From the NCBI GenBank assembly GCA_947498125.1, contig CANMJH010000004.1:186001-250000 (forward strand): a stretch of DNA of 64,000 bases. The letters run 5' to 3'. The stretch's first letter is position 1, and each line of letters begins with the position of its first letter. This document shows, in pieces, positions 54,880-63,109 of the stretch. The position numbers were made by a program, and so were the translations under genes. This DNA comes from an uncultured Nioella sp. GTDB lineage: Bacteria > Pseudomonadota > Alphaproteobacteria > Rhodobacterales > Rhodobacteraceae. The notes beneath the pieces were generated by a model. The model was not told the DNA's origin, did no database searches, and was given only the letters and a program-made list of their open reading frames with translations.

Positions 54880-55815
54880 ATGAAAAGCTTTCTCCCTATC
54901 GCAAGCGCATTGCTGTTTGCCTCTTCTGGTTTGGCCGGCTGGGCCGCCGACACGCACGACGCCCAAGTGTCCTACAACATTGTCGAAGTTGGAGATGTGT
55001 CCCTGTTCTACCGTGAAGCAGGTCCAGTAACGGCACCAACGATTTTGTTGCTGCACGGCTTTCCGTCGTCATCACACATGTTCCGCGACCTGATCCCTGA
55101 ACTGGCTGAAACCTATCATGTCATCGCACCAGACTACCCCGGTTTTGGTCAATCTTCGGCACCGGATGCAGGGGACTATGACTACGATTTCGCAACGCTT
55201 TCTGCGACCATTGCCGCGTTCGTCGATACGCTTGAAATATCGAATTACACGCTGTTCATGCAAGATTTCGGGGGGCCGGTTGGGTTTCGGTTGGCGCAAG
55301 CTAATCCTGAAAAGATTGACGGGATTATCATCCAGAATGCGACAATTCATTCGCAGGGATGGAATCCGGATATTGTCAGCCAATTCGTGCCTTTCTGGGA
55401 AAACAGAACCTCTGAAACAGAGGCGCCACTGCGCGGGTTCTTCTCGCCTGAAACAACCCGGTGGCAGTATACCCAAGGCGCTAACTTAACGAGCCGCATC
55501 AACCCGGACGCGTGGGTCAGCGATCAGGCTGGGTTGGACCGCCCCGGCAATCACGAAATCCAACTGGAATACCTTTGGAACTATCAGGACAACGTCACTC
55601 AATATCCCCAATGGCAGGCATATCTCGCCGAAAATCAGCCAGACACGCTTATTGTTTGGGGCCGCAATGACCCATTCTTCCTGACCGAAGGCGTCGAGGC
55701 CATTCAGGAGCTTGTACCAGATGCCGACGTTCATCTGTTCGATGCAGGTCACTTCGCACTGGAAACACACTCAAGCGAGATCGGCGAAGCTGTTCATCGC
55801 TTCATGTCTCGCTAA
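54880..55815 (+). CDS. Exported alpha/beta hydrolase with Asp nucleophile (haloalkane dehalogenase/epoxide hydrolase-like)
   Basis: The 311-residue protein has a signal peptide (MKSFLPIASALLFASSGLAG). The oxyanion loop is LLHGFPSSS (57-65). The nucleophile elbow MQDFGGPVG has D129 where serine hydrolases have Ser; the acid D264 is in WGRNDPFF and the base H291 in DAGHFALETH. Asp at the elbow marks haloalkane dehalogenase- or epoxide hydrolase-type enzymes, but the halide-binding Trp/Asn pair cannot be confirmed by eye. The azoreductase follows 46 bases downstream. Confidence 0.9.
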   Translation: MKSFLPIASALLFASSGLAGWAADTHDAQVSYNIVEVGDVSLFYREAGPVTAPTILLLHGFPSSSHMFRDLIPELAETYHVIAPDYPGFGQSSAPDAGDYDYDFATLSATIAAFVDTLEISNYTLFMQDFGGPVGFRLAQANPEKIDGIIIQNATIHSQGWNPDIVSQFVPFWENRTSETEAPLRGFFSPETTRWQYTQGANLTSRINPDAWVSDQAGLDRPGNHEIQLEYLWNYQDNVTQYPQWQAYLAENQPDTLIVWGRNDPFFLTEGVEAIQELVPDADVHLFDAGHFALETHSSEIGEAVHRFMSR

Positions 55816-55861
55816 GCGCCCCTCTCCCCACTTTTTTAGTTCCAAGCAGGAAACCAAACAA

Positions 55862-56491
55862 ATGACCAAAATTCTTCACATCGTCGCATCCCCACGGGGC
55901 GATGCATCCCAATCCACAAAGCTGGCAGAGGCATATCTAAAGGCCAAAGCCGAAGCCGACCCGTCCTTGACCATTGAAACACTGGAACTGTGGAAAGAGG
56001 CCCTACCGGAGTTTGACGGTGACAAAGCCGCAGCAAAGATGACCTTTTTCGGAGTCGGGGAAATGGGAGCGACGCAACAAACCGCTTGGGACAACGTTGT
56101 CGAAATCACGTCTCGGTTCACCGACGCCGATGTCTATGTGATTTCTGTGCCTATGTGGAACGGCGGTATTCCGTACAAACTCAAGCAGTACATCGACATC
56201 ATCACGCAACCAGGGTTGTTGTTCGGGTTTGATCCTGAGGCCGGCTACTCCGGCCTGCTGGAAGGCAAGCGGGCAGTGGTGTTTTACACGTCCGGCGTAT
56301 GGGCCCCCGGTGCCGACAAGAAGTACGGCACCGATTTTCACTCGGAATACCTCGGGTGGTGGTTGGACTTCGTGGGGGTCAAAGACGTGAGCTCAGTGCG
56401 CTTCCAGCCCTCGCTCCTGACGTCCGATCCCGACGGTGACCAAAAAGTCGCAATTGCCAACGCGATCAATCTAGCACGTGAGATTGCCTGA
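55862..56491 (+). CDS. azoR: FMN-dependent NADH-azoreductase (AzoR)
   Basis: The ATG at 55862 (MTKILHIVASPRGDASQSTKL) follows AGGAAA and gives 209 residues; a longer frame lies in the hydrolase gene and is rejected. The flavodoxin-like fold with SVPMWNGGIPYKLKQYIDII and FYTSGVWAPG is typical of AzoR. It reduces azo compounds and quinones. With the exported hydrolase it may form a xenobiotic-processing pair. Confidence 0.92.
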   Translation: MTKILHIVASPRGDASQSTKLAEAYLKAKAEADPSLTIETLELWKEALPEFDGDKAAAKMTFFGVGEMGATQQTAWDNVVEITSRFTDADVYVISVPMWNGGIPYKLKQYIDIITQPGLLFGFDPEAGYSGLLEGKRAVVFYTSGVWAPGADKKYGTDFHSEYLGWWLDFVGVKDVSSVRFQPSLLTSDPDGDQKVAIANAINLAREIA

Positions 56492-56517
56492 CCGAGGTCC
56501 TTCCTCAAGCCTTCAAT

Positions 56518-56549
56518 CAGCCGCCGTTCGTCCGGCGGCTGCCTTTCAT
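56518..56549 (+). terminator. Rho-independent terminator of the azoR gene
   Basis: CAGCCGCCG/CGGCGGCTG is a nine-base perfect stem with a six-base loop, followed by CCTTTCATT. It lies 26 bases after the stop. Confidence 0.85.
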
Positions 56550-56693
56550 TATTGCAACCGCTACAATCCAGTCATTCTGGAACCTGTACAAGATTACAGC
56601 TTCGAAACCTTGTCCCAAATGGAGTTCAAAAGGCCGCTGATTTGAGACTGACCATTTTCAAAGCAGATACAGCAACAAAGTCGACCAACAGCG

Positions 56694-57161
56694 CTATTCG
56701 GTTGATATTGATACTTCCAGCCCAACCTTCTTCCTTCCCATAACTACGGACGTTCGAAAGCGTCGTACATTTGAGTTTTCGAAGAATAGCCGGTGTGTAA
56801 GGCCCTCAAAATCAGGCATGTCTTTCGCCGTACAAATCAAGCAGAAATCAGCATCTCCAGTAACATAGTAACATTGCTGTACTTGAGGCTCGTTTCGTGT
56901 TTGCCGCACGAACTGATCGATTTGGTCCAGCCGCTCGCGTTCAAGCTCAACCATCACGACAAAGCTCATGTTTTGTCCAAGCTTGTGCGGGTCCAGCAGC
57001 GCAACCTCGCGATCTATGACCCCCGTTTCTCGCAAAGACTTCAATCTACGTTGCACCGAAGCGGTAGAAAGCCCTGAAATATGTGCCAACTTCTCCAATC
57101 CAATTCGTGCGTCTTCTTGAAGTGCGTTTAGGATCGCAACATCCGCTGTGTCAATCTTCAT
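56694..57161 (-). CDS. Lrp/AsnC family transcriptional regulator
   Basis: The 155-residue protein has an AsnC-type helix-turn-helix (LEKLAHISGLSTASVQRRLK, about residues 20-39) and a C-terminal RAM domain (VQQCYYVTGDADFCLICTAK). It faces the PLP-dependent lyase gene across a 91-base spacer. It probably senses an amino acid and controls that gene and the downstream MOSC fusion gene. Confidence 0.92.
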   Translation of the reverse strand: MKIDTADVAILNALQEDARIGLEKLAHISGLSTASVQRRLKSLRETGVIDREVALLDPHKLGQNMSFVVMVELERERLDQIDQFVRQTRNEPQVQQCYYVTGDADFCLICTAKDMPDFEGLTHRLFFENSNVRRFRTSVVMGRKKVGLEVSISTE

Positions 57162-57183
57162 GCATCACCATTCGTAAAATTCA

Positions 57184-57196
57184 GAGAAATTTTCTC
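57184..57196. promoter_or_regulatory. Palindrome GAGAAA-T-TTTCTC, Lrp-type operator candidate
   Basis: A perfect 13-base inverted repeat lies 23 bases upstream of the lrp ATG and 57 bases upstream of the lyase ATG at 57253. AT-rich inner sequence is usual for Lrp/AsnC sites. Confidence 0.6.
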
Positions 57197-57252
57197 ACTT
57201 TTTCGACCTAATCTGATCACTTTGCGTCGTAAGAGATTGATACATTTAGGGA

Positions 57253-58263
57253 ATGGAAAAAACAACCTTCGTACTTTGCCCCGACGCAGCAACGAACTTG
57301 CTCAAGCAATGGCCGAGCTACGCTCCTACGCCGATGAGGCGTATTGATCAGGGCGCGGGCAGTGCAAATCTGTTGATTAAAGATGAGACAAGTCGAATGC
57401 AGCTTGGCTCGTTTAAGGCAGTTGGTGGTGGTTATGCCGTTGCTCGAATGGTTATGGGCGGCGACACCTCCTCTGCGGTGACACTTTCGGATTTGCGGAG
57501 GAACGCCCAAGGTAAGAGGTTCATTTGCGCCAGCGCGGGCAATCACGGAATATCTGTCGCCGCCGGGGCGCGATTTCTGGGCGCTGGTTCCCGCATCCAT
57601 CTTTCCAAAATGGTTCCAGACGAGTTTGCAACCCGGCTAACCCGTTTGGGGGCTGAAGTAATTCGTTCTGGTGAATCCTATGAAGAGAGCGTTGAGTGCG
57701 CCATCGACGACGCTGCTCAAGGCAACGGCATTCATTTGGCGGACGGATCCTGGCCAGGATACACCGAGCCACCCCGGCTGGTTATGGAAGGTTACACCAT
57801 AATTGCAGAGGAAATGCGCCGCGGCTTTGAAGAATGCGGCGAATGGCCGACGCATATCTTTTTGCAAGCAGGTGTTGGCGGTCTTGCAGGTGCGATCACC
57901 TATATGATCCGCCAAAACTGGGAGGTGCAACCGCAGATCACAGTTGTTGAGCCAGACTTTGCGCCTTGTTTACGCGACAGTGTGAAGGCCGGTCATTTGG
58001 TCGACGTGCAAGGTCCAGCTTCAGTCATGGGGCGTCTTGATTGCAAAACAGCATCGCTTCTTGCCTTCGAGATTTTAGGCAGTAAGGCCGATGCCTTTCT
58101 CACAATCTCTGATCAGCAAGCCCAGTTCGCGGCAGAAGCTCTTGCAACAGAGGGCATCGCAACCACGCCTTCGGGCGCTGCAGGCTATGCCGCGTTTCTT
58201 GAGGCCGGTTTGGACGAAAACGCGCGCGCATTGATCATCGTTACTGAGGGAGCACTCTCATGA
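57253..58263 (+). CDS. PLP-dependent lyase, diaminopropionate ammonia-lyase/threonine dehydratase-like
   Basis: The 336-residue fold-type II PLP enzyme has the Schiff-base Lys in LGSFKAVGGG (K55), the substrate loop SAGNHGISVAAGARF, the phosphate-binding GVGGLAGAI region and a C-terminal TTPSGAAGYAAF. It is closest to diaminopropionate ammonia-lyase or serine/threonine dehydratase, but is shorter than E. coli YgeX. It probably eliminates a beta-substituted amino acid. It overlaps the MOSC fusion gene by four bases and faces an Lrp regulator, so it forms a unit with that gene. Confidence 0.88.
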   Translation: MEKTTFVLCPDAATNLLKQWPSYAPTPMRRIDQGAGSANLLIKDETSRMQLGSFKAVGGGYAVARMVMGGDTSSAVTLSDLRRNAQGKRFICASAGNHGISVAAGARFLGAGSRIHLSKMVPDEFATRLTRLGAEVIRSGESYEESVECAIDDAAQGNGIHLADGSWPGYTEPPRLVMEGYTIIAEEMRRGFEECGEWPTHIFLQAGVGGLAGAITYMIRQNWEVQPQITVVEPDFAPCLRDSVKAGHLVDVQGPASVMGRLDCKTASLLAFEILGSKADAFLTISDQQAQFAAEALATEGIATTPSGAAGYAAFLEAGLDENARALIIVTEGALS

Positions 58264-60035
58264 TCAGAATTGAAGACCTCTATCGCTATCCAATCAAAGG
58301 ATTTCCGGCGGAAGTGATGAAATACGTAGAGTTGACGGTTGGTGAAGGTATTCCGGGGGACCGTGCGATCGCCCTTGGTACTGGAATGCTTGAAGTTCCA
58401 CCTGATGGCGACTGGACCGCGTGTCAGGCTTTTCAGCGCATGAGTATTCGCCCCGATCTTACTGTTTTTCAACTTGAAACCTCTGAGCAGGGTGCAACAT
58501 TGGCCAATCCGCAAGGCCAAACCGAAATAATCAACCGTGACAGCACCGTATTGACGGAGCTATCAAAGAGCTTCGAACACGCGGTGAAGGTGTATCGCCG
58601 TAACGAAGGGTTTGGCTATTGGGATCACGAAGATGCCGCGCTCTCAATTATTAACTTAGCGACTCTCGAAGAGATTGCGCAAACGCTCGGCGCGCCTGTT
58701 GACCCACTTCGGTTTCGTGCCAACATCTATGTCCGCGCGGACCCTTGGGTCGAGTTTCAATGGTTGGGGCGAACCTTGGAAATTGGCGACGCGAAACTTG
58801 ATGTCATTCGACCGACTGATCGATGCAATACAACATCGGTGAATGTGACTACCGGCAAGAGCGACATCAATATGCCTGCAGCGTTACAGCGGTATTTCGG
58901 GCATATGTATTGTGGGGTTTACGCCTCTGTGCGTAAGGGTGGCCAATTATATAGGGGTGCAGAAGTAACGGTCTCGTCCAATACTGAGATAAAAAGCGTG
59001 CAAAATGCGTCCGGTATAACCACGGCCCCAAAGCTAGCGTCGTGGCCGCGACCAGCGAGCATATGTGATGTCCAGCATGAAACACATGATACGAGGTCGT
59101 TTTGGATGGAAGACAGGCTCGGGGCGCTTGATGCGTCACAAATTGCAAAGCCAGGGCAATACATTCGCCTGCATGATCTTGCTGGGGGCAAAACATGGCG
59201 CTGCTATACAGTGTCGGCCATTCGAGACCGTCAACTACGGATCACAGTCAAACGCGACGCCGGGCTTGGGTCACAAGCGGTTCATCGTCTACGTGCCGGT
59301 GACGTTGTTACGATTTCTGGCCCGTTTGGAGAGGCAACACTGCGCAATGAATGTACGGCATTTCATTTTGTAAGCGCGGGCATTGGGATTACGCCAAGCA
59401 TTGCGAAACTGAAAGCTCTTGCCGCGAAAAGAGACAACCGGCCAATCGTTGTAACGCATGTTGCACAAGGCAAGAATGATCTTGCTTTGTGGGGCGACGT
59501 CACGCAGGCAGCTGGGAAACTGCCCAATGTGGACCTACGCCTCCACTTGACACAGGAAGCAAACCTACCCAAAGGCGCGGTGCCGGGACGCCCTGATGCC
59601 AAAGCCTTAGTTGCGGATGCGAAGGCTGAATTGGCAGACCTCCACATTTGCGGACCATCCGGATTTGTCGAGCAATTGGCGCGCGCGATTGAAGGCGTTG
59701 ATTTCCCTCAGGAAAATGTATTCATTGATCGCTTTTCTTCCCCAAGCATCACAATGCAGATGCGAGACATCGCTCCGTCGCCACCGATCAATGTGACCCT
59801 CCAAAGGTCAAAAATATCGGCTGAATGGCGCCCTGAGGATGGCACGTTGTTGGAGTTCATCGAAAACCTTGGTGTCGTTACCCCGTCGCATTGTCGCGCA
59901 GGTATCTGCAAGTCCTGCCAATGCCATATTGCGTCAGGAGCTGCGCAGCGTTTGACCGGATCACCAGGCGAAGACACACAAAGAACACTGATCTGTTCAT
60001 CCGTTCCAAGCGAGGCTCTTGTGTTGGATATTTGA
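58260..60035 (+). CDS. MOSC domain - ferredoxin reductase - 2Fe-2S ferredoxin fusion protein
   Basis: Three domains make up the 591 residues. Residues 1-240 are MOSC-type (N-terminal beta barrel, then RPTDRCNTTSVNVTTG with the molybdenum-binding-type Cys at 189). Residues about 260-480 are an FAD/NAD(P) reductase (RCYTVS at 314-319, GIGITPS 374-380, CGPSGF 464-469). Residues about 505-591 are a plant-type ferredoxin with C545, C550, C553 and C579. mARC/YcbX relatives need separate reductase partners; here electrons could pass inside one chain from NAD(P)H to the MOSC site. A role in reducing an N-hydroxylated or similar substrate is inference. Confidence 0.9.
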   Translation: MIRIEDLYRYPIKGFPAEVMKYVELTVGEGIPGDRAIALGTGMLEVPPDGDWTACQAFQRMSIRPDLTVFQLETSEQGATLANPQGQTEIINRDSTVLTELSKSFEHAVKVYRRNEGFGYWDHEDAALSIINLATLEEIAQTLGAPVDPLRFRANIYVRADPWVEFQWLGRTLEIGDAKLDVIRPTDRCNTTSVNVTTGKSDINMPAALQRYFGHMYCGVYASVRKGGQLYRGAEVTVSSNTEIKSVQNASGITTAPKLASWPRPASICDVQHETHDTRSFWMEDRLGALDASQIAKPGQYIRLHDLAGGKTWRCYTVSAIRDRQLRITVKRDAGLGSQAVHRLRAGDVVTISGPFGEATLRNECTAFHFVSAGIGITPSIAKLKALAAKRDNRPIVVTHVAQGKNDLALWGDVTQAAGKLPNVDLRLHLTQEANLPKGAVPGRPDAKALVADAKAELADLHICGPSGFVEQLARAIEGVDFPQENVFIDRFSSPSITMQMRDIAPSPPINVTLQRSKISAEWRPEDGTLLEFIENLGVVTPSHCRAGICKSCQCHIASGAAQRLTGSPGEDTQRTLICSSVPSEALVLDI

Positions 60036-60039
60036 CGTC

Positions 60040-60510
60040 GAGACGTATTCGAAAAGCCTTCCAGAGTTTGGCGTTGGCGATGCCTCTGCACATGAAATAG
60101 TTGCAGGGGATGTAAGCAGGTTGTCAGCGACCCTCCAAACCCTTTTCGCCCATATTCTGGGAACGGGCTTCGTAGCGATCACTTTAGACCAAGATGGTAA
60201 ACTTGACCCTTCTCGATTGAAAACCCTAGGCGAAACTGTTTGGTCGTGACGGCTGAGAAAACGGCACGTGGTGCGTGGACCCGATGGTGCAAACAAACGC
60301 GGTATTGTTGCATGTCGATGCTGCATGGCCGGGCCCCTCCGTCTTACAATATTCCACGACGTGGTTGCAGGAATCGAGGCGGCTGACGGTGTTTCTGTTT
60401 CGGCGCATAAATGTTCGGCGCATAAATGGTTTTATCCACCAAAGGACTCAGCTTTAGTCTTCTCTAAAGATCCGCAAGCTTCTAGGCTTGCAAACCCCTC
60501 CGTGAAGTAG
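60040..60510 (+). pseudogene. Frameshifted PLP-dependent (group II) decarboxylase fragment
   Basis: Pieces of a group II decarboxylase appear in different frames: LFAHILGTGF...LDQDGKLDPSRLKTL near 60130-60230, VTAEKTARGA then VDPMVQTNAVLLHVDAAW near 60250-60330, and LRLTIFHDVVAGIEAADG plus SAHKWFYPPKDSALVF near 60340-60470. At least two frameshifts separate them, the 5' part is missing and a 15-base tandem duplication lies in the PLP-Lys region. It immediately follows the MOSC fusion gene, so a decarboxylase may once have been part of that unit. Confidence 0.8.
60400..60429 (+). repeat. 15-base tandem duplication in the decarboxylase pseudogene
   Basis: TCGGCGCATAAATGT is followed directly by TCGGCGCATAAATGG (14 of 15 bases the same). 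It duplicates SAHK in the active-site stretch in frame, giving SAHKCSAHKWF. It is a slippage-type duplication. Confidence 0.85.
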
Positions 60511-60684
60511 CCCCCAATTTCGAACACAAAACGACACCTATCCAAGCTGCGTTCGAACCGCCCTGTCGTTAAGTCGATCCCACCCTTGTTCCATCGATCC
60601 TGTCGAAAAATAACTGGTCGGATCGTTACAAGTTCGGTTATTTGTTGCCTTAACATAAACCCGCAAGCACAAGGCCTCTTTCGC

Positions 60685-61014
60685 ATGTTCTACAAAACCC
60701 ACCTCTCATCATTTGCCGTTATCGCCGTCTGCACCCTTGGCCTCGCGGTCCCGTTGCAAGCCGATACTGGCGCGTATTCCGGCGCGGTTTTGCATCAGGC
60801 GTCTATGTCGATTGGAGCCAGCTCCAGCTTGACCGCCAACATGCTCAACACCCTGCAAGGCGTGCCCTTGGTTCAGGTCGCCTGCACCCAAAGTGACACG
60901 GATCCTTGTGAGGACCTTAATCAGACATGTCTGGACGGCGGATCCTCACAAGAGGAGTGCGCACCAGCGACGGAACAATGTTTGATTGATGCGGGGTGCA
61001 CCCTCCTTGACTAA
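60685..61014 (+). CDS. Exported small six-cysteine protein A
   Basis: The ATG at 60685 (MFYKTHLSSFAVIAV) gives 109 residues with a signal peptide cleaved near PLQA-DTG. The mature part holds six Cys in the last 45 residues (ACTQ, PCED, TCLDG, ECAP, QCLI, GCTLLD), probably three disulphides. A longer frame with a weaker start is rejected. I recognise no family. It is followed by a noncoding region with a strong hairpin. Confidence 0.7.
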   Translation: MFYKTHLSSFAVIAVCTLGLAVPLQADTGAYSGAVLHQASMSIGASSSLTANMLNTLQGVPLVQVACTQSDTDPCEDLNQTCLDGGSSQEECAPATEQCLIDAGCTLLD

Positions 61015-61102
61015 GGGTGTGTCCCGGCCAAGGCCGTAGTAATCAGCAGGTGGACGGAATCCGCATTCAATCCATCCACATGAGCCGACAATCAATGACT
61101 GG

Positions 61103-61131
61103 ATCAAAGTGCTGCGCCGTAGCACTTTGAT
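61103..61131. other. Perfect hairpin ATCAAAGTGCT/AGCACTTTGAT
   Basis: An 11-base stem with a seven-base loop (GCGCCGT) lies 89 bases after protein A. No T-run follows. It may be a structured RNA or an end sequence of a mobile element. Confidence 0.6.
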
Positions 61132-61427
61132 GTAAGCCGGCTCAACCGGCCTGTCCGAACGGGTGCCTAACAATCTCAGACGCACAATTTCCAACCCGCA
61201 GAGACCAGAAATCGCGTTGGGGCCTCTAGTTGGATGACATTCCGATGACGCAGCAGTTCAATAAATGTTGTTTGGAAAGCAAGTCATTGCTTCTGCACCA
61301 GAAGCCATTCCGCTTTGAGGATGTCGGCTTAACGCGCTGAACTAAATTTATTATTTCAGATCAGGCTTATATTGGCCGCACAAATAACCGAAAGTTTTTA
61401 AAACGATTGCAAATCCTCTTCGCGCCC

Positions 61428-61445
61428 GCAGCGAATGACCGTTTC
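61428..61445 (+). repeat. Short dispersed intergenic repeat, copy B
   Basis: GCAGCGAATGACCGTTTC is identical to 7378-7395 and is also in a gene-poor stretch. Nearby inverted GGTCATTCGG pieces suggest a degenerate larger repeat. Confidence 0.6.
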
Positions 61446-61878
61446 ATGCCCAAGTAAACGTGTCCGCTTGCGGCCCAAGCGCGGGCCTTTACGACTGAGT
61501 TCAGCGCTACAGCGCGGCATCGTCAGAGCGGTCATTGGCCCATCCCGCCGCCTATCGGCGGGTTGAACGTCGGTCATTCGGCACAGGTGCTGTTTGGCGC
61601 AAACGTGCAAAAGCGGGCAGGTACAACTCCCACTCGGCGGTAGCTTTGTTGACACAAGGATTTTCTTCGGCCGACGCATGATCGGAGCAACCTCTCATGA
61701 GATCTACCGCCATGAGGAGAAGAGGACGTGTGTTGCTGGTGTCTCGGGATGCCCTCACAGGCAGATCTTAATACTTTCGCCCTTCGATATTTTTTATTGA
61801 TTTTTTCTCTTTGAGAATTAATCTTTTTTGTCGTTGCGCTCACCCTCTCATCCGCCCACTAATTCACTGGAGTTTCCC

Positions 61879-62172
61879 ATGAAAGCCTTACCTCATGTCC
61901 TTTTTGCGCTTGTCGTAATGACCTCCGCTGGCCAATCGGTCGCACAGGGTATTTGCACCGACGGACTTTCACCGGCGTTCCATTGCGAGATACAAAGATG
62001 GAACGCTGAAGATCGGGCCGGCAGCATCTATAACGACTGTTTGGCCGCTGCGCCATCCAGCGCCGATAGCCAGGCCGCCAGCGACGCATGCGTTTCTCAA
62101 TTCACCCGCTCCATCTCCACCACAGCCAACAATCACGCCGCCTGTCTTCGGCAAAATCAATGCTTGTGGTGA
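61879..62172 (+). CDS. Exported small six-cysteine protein B
   Basis: The ATG at 61879 (MKALPHVLFALVVMTSAG) follows GGAG and gives 97 residues. The signal peptide ends near SVAQ-GIC. The mature part has six Cys (GICTD, HCEIQ, DCLAA, ACVSQ, ACLRQ, QCLW). It has no sequence similarity to protein A that I can align with confidence beyond cysteine count and size. It ends just before a weak terminator. Confidence 0.75.
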   Translation: MKALPHVLFALVVMTSAGQSVAQGICTDGLSPAFHCEIQRWNAEDRAGSIYNDCLAAAPSSADSQAASDACVSQFTRSISTTANNHAACLRQNQCLW

Positions 62173-62179
62173 CCATAAC

Positions 62180-62208
62180 AGCCTATCCTAGCACGTCAGG
62201 CTTTTTTA
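62180..62208 (+). terminator. Weak terminator after protein B
   Basis: AGCCT (62180-62184) can pair with AGGCT (62198-62202), followed by a run of T. The stem is short, so confidence is limited. Confidence 0.45.
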
Positions 62209-62274
62209 TGGATGGTTTCAGGATAGCAGGGAATTGGATTTTCAGCCGGTAAACAACGTTTCCCAGGTGACATT

Positions 62275-62568
62275 TTGGCCTCTAACCCACTTAGCGCCCA
62301 TCGTGCCCATCTCTTGACGTACATCTCAAGCGCAGCATCGGCTAAAACCCTGCTGCCCGCGAGCGCGCAGGCTCAGACTCAGCAGGGAGTTGTCAACCAG
62401 TGCATTCAAACGACATGCAACCCTATCACCCGGGCCACTGAAGCAGACATTCAGTCTTGCGTGGCGGTGGGATTGCCCGAGAACGAATGCGTCAGCGAAC
62501 TTGCACCGGACGGCGACGCGGCATTTGAAAGATGTGTGGCCATCTGCCTAAGCTACTCCCAGCAATGA
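62275..62568 (+). CDS. Putative exported small six-cysteine protein C
   Basis: A TTG start at 62275 follows AGGTG and gives 97 residues. The N-terminal hydrophobic part (LLTYISSAASAKTLLPASAQA) is a weak signal. The mature part has six Cys (NQCIQTTCN, QSCVAV, NECVSE, ERCVAICLS). It is similar to proteins A and B in size and cysteine number but not in spacing. The start and signal may have decayed. Confidence 0.55.
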   Translation: MASNPLSAHRAHLLTYISSAASAKTLLPASAQAQTQQGVVNQCIQTTCNPITRATEADIQSCVAVGLPENECVSELAPDGDAAFERCVAICLSYSQQ

Positions 62569-62665
62569 TCCCACGTATGGCCCGAAATACTCGCTAAACT
62601 TGAAGGCCACCGCAATAAGGTTGGCCAACAGAATTACGAAAACAACTCTTGGAACAGGACCTCTT

Positions 62666-63109
62666 GTGAATCTTAACCAAAAAACATCAACGACTGGCTT
62701 TCTGATCATTGGCGGCTTGTTCATCGTGGGCGCGGTGCTTCAGAGCACCACTGATCTTTTTGACACGCGTTGGAACACGCCATTGCCAGAACGGTTGGCA
62801 AACTACTGGTGGGATTCCGAGGAGTCCTGCGACGAGGCCTTTCGACTGGATTTCAACAGTGAGACCGCGGCGATGACGATTGAATACATCGATGGCGTAC
62901 GGGAACAGTATTCGAACACTGTTATAGAGACTGAAGATTACTTCACCTATCGATATTCTGGGCAGGACGCGGACGGTTTGAACATCCACGCGCATTTTGA
63001 GATGTGGGACGAAGGTCTTGCGACACGCATCTACTCATCTGTCTGGATGGACGGTGAAGACGAGGAAGAAAACTTTGTTCAGATTTTTCACTGTGGAAGG
63101 GTTAGATAG
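62666..63109 (+). CDS. Membrane-anchored protein of unknown function
   Basis: A GTG at 62666 (after AGGACC) gives 147 residues; a TTG at 62600 is the alternative (169 residues). One membrane helix (TTGFLIIGGLFIVGAVLQS) is followed by an exported acidic domain with two Cys (ESCDEAF and FHCGRVR) and many aromatic residues, suggesting a lipid- or protein-binding beta domain. I recognise no family. It ends the cluster of exported proteins. Confidence 0.65.
   Translation: MNLNQKTSTTGFLIIGGLFIVGAVLQSTTDLFDTRWNTPLPERLANYWWDSEESCDEAFRLDFNSETAAMTIEYIDGVREQYSNTVIETEDYFTYRYSGQDADGLNIHAHFEMWDEGLATRIYSSVWMDGEDEEENFVQIFHCGRVR

Larger units (their letters stand above)
61015..61878. other. Noncoding stretch with hairpins and a dispersed repeat
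   Basis: No gene is convincing across 864 bases. It contains an 11-base perfect hairpin (61103-61131), a GCCGG/CCGGC stem nearby (61135-61149), the 18-base repeat (61428-61445), and further GGTCATT-containing segments (61531-61537 and 61571-61579), the latter inverted relative to the repeat. Minus-strand frames around 61400-61840 have no start signals. Confidence 0.6.
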
